This document shows positions 13,828-16,822 of a DNA stretch of 16,822 nucleotides, in pieces (within the stretch, counting starts at the first letter, position 1; every line of letters starts with the position of its first letter). Under the pieces are notes generated by a model. The model was not told the DNA's origin, did no database searches, and saw nothing but the letters and a program-made list of their open reading frames with translations. Made by a program: the position numbers and the translations under genes. Source of the DNA: Candidatus Melainabacteria bacterium GWA2_34_9 (GTDB taxonomy: Bacteria > Cyanobacteriota > Vampirovibrionia > Gastranaerophilales > UBA9971); assembly GCA_001784535.1 (NCBI GenBank), contig MFRJ01000042.1, positions 1-16,822 on the forward strand, given 5' to 3'.

Positions 13828-14547
13828 TTAAAAATCATCTGGTAACACTTCTATATTCTTCTTTGTAATTGATTCTGGGGTATTCAGGCATGAATTGTAA
13901 TCTACAATCTTAACAAGCTCTAATGCTTCTATTTCCTTTGCTTTTATTTCGCTGAGAATTATTGTTCTTTGCCCTCTGTCTAACCGTGTTTCAATTATGC
14001 TATTTACTTTCAGCTCGTTATAAGCATGCGGCATAGTTGATTTAGGATATTTGATTATAAGCAATTCAGTACATAATTCTTCAAAATCTTCAGCATCATG
14101 TTCTTTTGAGAAATGAGCTCTTACTATAGAGCTGACGGACGTTACACGATACCGAACATCATTTGACCATGTAGTCAGAAAAAGACTTAAGATTTTTCCA
14201 AGCTCTGCTTTGCCTGCATATACTAAGTAGCTGTCATTCTTGTTAAAATGTTTTAAGAATTTTCTTAAATCTTCCTCTGAAGTGGCTTTACCATATTTAT
14301 CTACATAGTTCGACATGCAACGGAGATTAGGCGTTTGACAGTCTTCTTCATAAAATCTACGTTTGTTTTGATATAGTTCTTGCTCAAGACTTTGCTGTTC
14401 ATCATCTGATAGGGTTTTAAAATGCTCTTTAATAAAGTCCATATAGTTCACATAGTCTATATATGTAAATACTCCATCGTATCTTTTTTTGTTGCTTCCA
14501 ATATGCTTATAAGCCAGATACTTTTCTATTTCTGTAAGCATTGCCAT
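13828..14547 (-). CDS. DnaC/IstB-like protein with degenerate ATPase motifs
   Basis: 239 residues. The C-terminal two thirds follow the order of DnaC/DnaI/IstB AAA+ proteins: LRKFLKHFNKNDSYLVYAG leads into GKAELGKI (112-119), spaced GxxxxGK like a P-loop but with Ile where Ser/Thr should bind magnesium; TELLIIKYPKS (160-170) lies where Walker B hhhhDD belongs but lacks both acids; VNSIIETRLDRGQRTIILSE (181-200) matches the Arg-containing helix and sensor-1 strand (usually TIITTN) with Glu in place of Asn. Residues 70-77 hold a Cys pair. Placement right after the O-like genes fits a helicase loader. It probably cannot hydrolyse ATP. A superb AGGAGG lies in the end of the upstream gene, 7 nt before the ATG, so the two are coupled. 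Family by pattern, not by search. Confidence 0.6.
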   Translation of the reverse strand: MAMLTEIEKYLAYKHIGSNKKRYDGVFTYIDYVNYMDFIKEHFKTLSDDEQQSLEQELYQNKRRFYEEDCQTPNLRCMSNYVDKYGKATSEEDLRKFLKHFNKNDSYLVYAGKAELGKILSLFLTTWSNDVRYRVTSVSSIVRAHFSKEHDAEDFEELCTELLIIKYPKSTMPHAYNELKVNSIIETRLDRGQRTIILSEIKAKEIEALELVKIVDYNSCLNTPESITKKNIEVLPDDF

Positions 14548-14550
14548 TGT

Positions 14551-15078
14551 TTAATCCTCCTCTTCTTCTTTTTTATCTAACCAACTTAATCTCTTTAACA
14601 GTGATGACCTTAGGGTTTTGTAATACCAATTTTTATTTACTCCATAAGCAGGAAGGTTCTTTTCGTAGTGTTTTATCAGTGATTCTTTAGCTGAATACAC
14701 GAATTCTTTGTCAAAATTTAACTTCTTCTCCTCTGTGAGGCTGTCTTTTAAGTTTTTTAGCCATTCAAAAAACTCTACATTCTCGTGCCAGTTGTCTTCT
14801 TTGAACTCATTTAATACTTGAAGATTGGCGGTTTTGATAATTTCTTTTTTTACCACAGGTTTTTCCTCTCCTTTTTTCTTATAAAATACTTCATACTCTT
14901 CGTTTCTCTCTTCCTGTAAGATATTAGATAAAGATAAGGTATCTATATCTAATGTCTTTAATTGTCTTTCCTTGTCTTTAGAGAGAGATGTGTCCATTTC
15001 TCTATCTACATTTCCACCTCCAATAGGTTCAAATTTTGGTAACTTTGCAGTTACACTTTTGGTAACTTTTGGGTTCAA
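14551..15078 (-). CDS. C-terminal partner of the O-like replication protein
   Basis: 175 residues, TTG start at 15078 immediately after the TAA of the O-like gene and in the same frame. GGGAGGT (15087-15093) lies 8 nt upstream, inside the last codons of that gene, which strongly supports this start. The first 85 residues are charged and low in order (linker-like); the last 80 (VLNEFKEDNWHENVEFFEWL and VYSAKESLIKHYEKNLPAYG then VNKNWYYKTLRSSLLKRLSW) form a helical domain. By position it corresponds to the helicase-recruiting C-terminal half of lambda O-type initiators. Its first codons contain the iteron array. No motif gives an independent identity. Confidence 0.65.
   Translation of the reverse strand: MNPKVTKSVTAKLPKFEPIGGGNVDREMDTSLSKDKERQLKTLDIDTLSLSNILQEERNEEYEVFYKKKGEEKPVVKKEIIKTANLQVLNEFKEDNWHENVEFFEWLKNLKDSLTEEKKLNFDKEFVYSAKESLIKHYEKNLPAYGVNKNWYYKTLRSSLLKRLSWLDKKEEEED
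14919..14957. repeat. AT-rich inverted repeat, candidate unwinding element
   Basis: AGATATTAGATA (14919-14930) and TATCTAATGTCT (14946-14957) pair with one mismatch around AAGATAAGG and nearby TATCTATATC. It lies about 80 bp from the iterons within an AT-rich stretch, the position expected for the DNA unwinding element of an iteron origin. Confidence 0.4.
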
Positions 15079-15104
15079 TTATTGGTACCTCCCTGATTTG
15101 TTGA
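15013..15104. other. Putative replication origin: 23-bp iterons inside the split O gene
   Basis: TTGGTA occurs at 15036-15041, 15059-15064 and 15082-15087, exactly 23 bp apart. The first two copies share the longer core TTTTGGTAACTTT (15034-15046, 15057-15069); the third is degenerate (TTGGTACCTCC). The second halves are also related: GGTTCAAATT (15026-15035) and GGTTCAATTA (15072-15081), 46 bp apart. Copy one contains the inverted pair GTAAC/GTTAC. Lambdoid phages place their origin iterons inside gene O, between the DNA-binding and helicase-binding domains, which is exactly this place. The third copy doubles as the Shine-Dalgarno region of the downstream ORF. Confidence 0.65.
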
Positions 15105-15456
15105 GTTGCTGTTTTATTAACTTTTTCAAATTATCACCTCTAGAAGGCTCCTGTTTCAGTAACCATGTGTCAAAATCTTTGTTGATACTGAAAATTTTTA
15201 GCTCTCTGTTCCATATAAGTACGTTGATTCTTTCAAGTTCTTCCAGTTCCTTTTTTATATGTCCTTTTCCAACTCCACAAACCGTAAAATCTGAAAATTT
15301 TAATGGTTTGGTTTCTTTACTGTTAAAACCGTATGATAAACGCCATATAAACAGTATTATTACTATTTGTCTTTTAGAAAAACCTCGAATAATCGTTGCA
15401 TTCAAAAGTTCATTAGATATTCTAATAAAACCCTTTTCACATTGAGGATTAGCCAT
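15079..15456 (-). CDS. Phage replication protein O, N-terminal domain type
   Basis: 125 residues matching the phage_rep_O winged-helix domain: GFIRISNELLNATI (9-22), the helix SKRQIVIILFIWRLSYGFNS (27-46; lambdoid relatives read RKTYGWNKK here) and the recognition helix GVGKGHIKKELEELERINVL (61-80), then a beta wing. It should bind the iterons that lie at its own 3' end and start replication of the element. Lambda O is about 300 residues; here a TAA ends the protein after the DNA-binding domain and the rest follows as a separate ORF. AAAGGAG lies 7 nt before the ATG at 15456, overlapping the end of the SprT-like gene. The protein is soluble. Confidence 0.85.
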   Translation of the reverse strand: MANPQCEKGFIRISNELLNATIIRGFSKRQIVIILFIWRLSYGFNSKETKPLKFSDFTVCGVGKGHIKKELEELERINVLIWNRELKIFSINKDFDTWLLKQEPSRGDNLKKLIKQQLNKSGRYQ

Positions 15457-15472
15457 ATTTACTCTCCTTTCT

Positions 15473-15853
15473 TTACTTGTAACGTGGGTATTGTATGTCT
15501 TTGAGGTTTTCTTTTTTTCTCAAAGCGTTATATACATCAAGCCATACACTGTTATGGCATCTTTTTTGCACACCGTAATCTTGTGCAGTAACAGCATGTG
15601 CAAACTCATGGAGGATTAATCTTTTGAAATCGCTATCTTTCTCCCATTTTTTAACAATAGGATGGTTTAAACATATAGCTATTTCATATTTTGGGGTTTT
15701 TCCTTTGGTACAATGTTTACAATAACCCATACGACTTGTGTTTTTCGGATTGTAGTTAAATGAAAGACTGCAATCCTTAATCCCGTGTTTTTCAATGAGT
15801 TTTTCAAATAAAAGTTCAATCTGAACTTCTTGCTTTAAATCTTTGTTTGGCAT
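15473..15853 (-). CDS. SprT-like zinc metallopeptidase
   Basis: 126 residues from the ATG at 15853, chosen because GAGG (15861-15864) lies 7 nt upstream; an ATG at 15889 would add 12 residues but has no Shine-Dalgarno. ILHEFAHAVTA holds the HExxH zinc site (His82, Glu83, His86), and His100 in KRCHNSVWLDVY is the third ligand, as in SprT/Spartan-type proteases. Cys45 and Cys48 (CKHC) form a zinc-knuckle-like insertion before the active site. Eukaryotic Spartan and Wss1 relatives degrade proteins crosslinked to DNA. Its place first in the replication operon, 16 bp before the O-like gene, suggests clearing proteins from DNA during replication or attack on a host factor. The activity is inferred from family. 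Confidence 0.85.
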   Translation of the reverse strand: MPNKDLKQEVQIELLFEKLIEKHGIKDCSLSFNYNPKNTSRMGYCKHCTKGKTPKYEIAICLNHPIVKKWEKDSDFKRLILHEFAHAVTAQDYGVQKRCHNSVWLDVYNALRKKENLKDIQYPRYK

Positions 15854-16029
15854 TATTTTTCCTCTTCCTGACTTTAGGTTTTTAACCATTACTTATGTAC
15901 TTATAATTATTTTGTCTTTAATCTAGTTCATGCAGCAGCTCACTCCTTGCGGTTTATCGTAATTGTAACCTGTTAAGTCATAGCTACGCCAAGTCTTGGA
16001 AATTATATTTCCCGAAATTCTTTATAGTG

Positions 16030-16058
16030 TTGACTTTTTAAACGCTATGAGCTATAAT
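16030..16058 (+). promoter_or_regulatory. Plus-strand promoter opposing the element's genes
   Basis: TTGACT (16030-16035), 17 bp, TATAAT (16053-16058). It reads to the right, against every gene of the element, and no plus-strand ORF follows. A transcript would be antisense to the 69-residue gene at 16216-16425, or a short regulatory RNA. Confidence 0.55.
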
Positions 16059-16093
16059 TTATTTAAGAATAATTTTTAAGGTTCAGCTCATAG
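16045..16093. repeat. Inverted repeat overlapping the plus-strand promoter
   Basis: CTATGAGCT (16045-16053) and AGCTCATAG (16085-16093), perfect 9-bp arms with a 31-nt AT-rich spacer. The left arm overlaps the spacer and first base of the -10 of the plus-strand promoter, so it could be an operator, or the base of a hairpin at the start of that transcript. Confidence 0.6.
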
Positions 16094-16215
16094 ATTTAGG
16101 CTTTTAACTAACAGCACCTCCTTTAAGTTCAGATTTAATATAATAACTTTCCATTTTTCAATCTCTTCTTTCTCTTCCTCCTCAATAAAGGAAGATTAAT
16201 TACTTTTTAAACCAT

Positions 16216-16425
16216 CTATCTTCTCGGTAACTGTTTCTTTTGCTCTACTGTTAGTTCATCACCTAATAAAGCTACAACTAATGTACTGTCCTTTATGCTT
16301 ATAGAACTGAGTTCTAATATTTCTTTAGCAAAATCAGCGTCATATTGCGGGGATGCAGGATGAATGTAATCCATCATTAATTCATACAGCCTGTTTTCTT
16401 CTTGTTTTGAATACTTTTTTGCCAT
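16216..16425 (-). CDS. Hypothetical 69-residue element protein
   Basis: Unrecognised. Starts MAKKYSKQEENRLYELMMDY with GGAG of AAAGGAG 10 nt before the ATG, so it is probably translated. The N-terminal half is a charged helix; the remainder (DADFAKEILELSSISIKDST and LVVALLGDELTVEQKKQLPR) is also helical with no Cys and no membrane segment. Size and place, before the replication genes of the element, suit a phage-type regulator or accessory factor. A TATAAT box on the minus strand lies upstream (16463-16468). Confidence 0.65.
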   Translation of the reverse strand: MAKKYSKQEENRLYELMMDYIHPASPQYDADFAKEILELSSISIKDSTLVVALLGDELTVEQKKQLPRR

Positions 16426-16496
16426 TTGTTTTAATCTCCTTTGTGATTTGTATTACAATTACATTATACTCTAAAAATCTATACCCTTTATCTACA

Positions 16497-16577
16497 TTAG
16501 ATATTATTTATATATCCCCTCTCTGTGCTTATTTTCGGTTTTACTGAAGTTTTTAACTTTGTTTTTCTTTGTAACAT
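16497..16577 (-). CDS. Possible 26-residue basic peptide
   Basis: ATG at 16577 and TAA at 16499-16497. AAAGGAA (16585-16591) lies 7 nt upstream, a very good ribosome site. The peptide (MLQRKTKLKTSVKPKISTER then GYINNI) is strongly basic. It is the first ORF after the minus-strand promoter at 16706-16734. It may be a leader peptide or a tiny nucleic-acid-binding protein; nothing else supports it. Confidence 0.4.
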   Translation of the reverse strand: MLQRKTKLKTSVKPKISTERGYINNI

Positions 16578-16705
16578 TAGGGGGTTCCTTTCTTATGGTA
16601 GGTAAGATTTAGCTTCAAAATTATTGCACACACGTTGGTACGCAATTTGAAATCTGCTTTTTAAGTTGACATTTGGGTTTAAAACTTTTAACTCGTTGTA
16701 ACTAC

Positions 16706-16734
16706 ATTATACTCCAAAAAAATAGAATTGTTTA
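16706..16734 (-). promoter_or_regulatory. Minus-strand promoter, with a second copy of its -10 region
   Basis: On the minus strand, TAAACA (complement of 16729-16734), 17 bp, TATAAT (complement of 16706-16711). The plus-strand text ACATTATACTC followed by C and AAAAA (16704-16720) recurs at 16461-16476 with a T in place of the C, upstream of the 69-residue gene, so two successive promoters of the element share a -10 and spacer sequence. This would allow joint control by one repressor. Bases 16578-16822 show no other gene. Confidence 0.45.
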
Positions 16735-16822
16735 TTTTGGGCTATGAAATAATAAAGATAATTTTAATGATGGTTTGAAATGAAAGAAAAATAATAGAAT
16801 AATAGTATATGAAGTTTATAAC

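Larger units (their letters stand above)
15854..16215. other. Gene-poor leader region of the replication operon
   Basis: No confident gene. On the minus strand, 16021-15923 is an open stretch of 32 codons without ATG, GTG or TTG near its start (contains SKTWRSYDLTGYNYDKPQGV then SCCMN), protein-like and perhaps the tail of a broken gene. A 16-codon ORF at 16154-16104 (MESYYIKSELKGGAVS) contains a perfect Shine-Dalgarno AAAGGAGGTG (16115-16124) that no start codon follows. A plus-strand promoter and an inverted repeat lie at 16030-16093. A weak minus-strand promoter (TTGGCG, 19 bp, TACAAT, near 15958-15988) may serve the SprT-like gene. Confidence 0.5.
11921..16822 (-). mobile_element. Integrated element at tRNA-Val (left part)
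   Basis: All genes from 12070 to the window edge are on the minus strand, opposite to most of the core genes, and run: small ORFs, SprT-like peptidase, O-like replication protein, its C-terminal partner, DnaC-like protein, acidic protein, excisionase-like protein, integrase. The integrase lies next to a tRNA 3' end, the standard layout for tyrosine-recombinase elements. A replication-xis-int order read in one direction toward the att site recalls integrative and conjugative or AICE-type elements more than lambda, where int has its own arrangement; no structural or conjugation gene is in view, so prophage, satellite and ICE remain open. No second copy of the tRNA 3' end (attR) lies within the window. 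Confidence 0.8.

Noticed and set aside
13537..13845. CRISPR or tandem DNA repeat suspected from the repetitive acidic gene
   Set aside because: The repetition is in the Glu/Trp codons only; no regular direct repeats with spacers are present here or elsewhere in the window.
14972..15445. 157-codon plus-strand ORF opposite the O-like genes
   Set aside because: Antisense of two genes with clear Shine-Dalgarno sites and a recognised replication domain; Ser/Phe/Leu-rich as expected of a mirror of Lys/Glu-rich coding sequence.
16353..16547. 64-codon plus-strand ORF at the right end
   Set aside because: Overlaps the minus-strand 69-residue gene and its promoter region and has no ribosome site.

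Overview
The window looks like chromosome of an AT-rich, non-photosynthetic relative of Cyanobacteria (Melainabacteria/Vampirovibrionia type). The main clue is the ATP synthase cluster: atpB-atpE-atpF'-atpF-atpH-atpA-atpG, with two different b-type stalk subunits (b' and b) and without atpD/atpC next to it. This is the cyanobacterial arrangement, yet no photosynthesis gene is present and the gamma subunit lacks the long insertion of phototroph gamma subunits. The lineage call is an inference from gene order and protein character, not from a database search.

Layout. 1-1800: a small XRE-type regulator (minus strand) diverges from a 49-codon ORF and a nitrilase-family amidase, with a consensus promoter between them; a 98-residue unknown protein follows, ending in a terminator. 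1915-7302: the seven-gene ATP synthase operon, with an 82-bp palindromic repeat between atpE and atpF'. 7303-7776: no gene; it holds a hairpin, a GGGAAA microsatellite with a G-quadruplex pattern, and a strong promoter. 7777-9589: a protein with two copies of an RRxxxDRR-type repeat, a Rossmann-like unknown protein and perhaps a 32-residue membrane peptide, closed by a two-way terminator. 9659-10267: a secreted protein with an HEAVH motif. 10520-11797: a lone sugar-type substrate-binding lipoprotein. 11848-11920: tRNA-Val(UAC).

From the tRNA to the right edge everything is on the minus strand and reads toward the tRNA: two very small ORFs or unknowns, a SprT-like metallopeptidase, a phage lambda O-like DNA-binding protein, a separate C-terminal partner, a DnaC/IstB-like protein with ruined ATPase motifs, a very acidic protein, an excisionase-like HTH protein and a tyrosine integrase. 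This is an integrated element (prophage, ICE or satellite) whose right end lies outside the window.

The most notable find is in this element. The O-like gene is divided in frame by a TAA followed directly by a TTG start with an excellent Shine-Dalgarno. Exactly at this junction lie TTGGTA repeats at a strict 23-bp period (15036, 15059, 15082), next to an AT-rich inverted repeat. This matches the lambda design, in which the origin iterons lie inside gene O between its DNA-binding and helicase-recruiting domains. The next gene keeps the outline of a DnaC-type helicase loader but has GKAELGKI for Walker A and no acidic Walker B, so it may be a non-ATPase loader (as lambda P is) or a decoy of the host loader.
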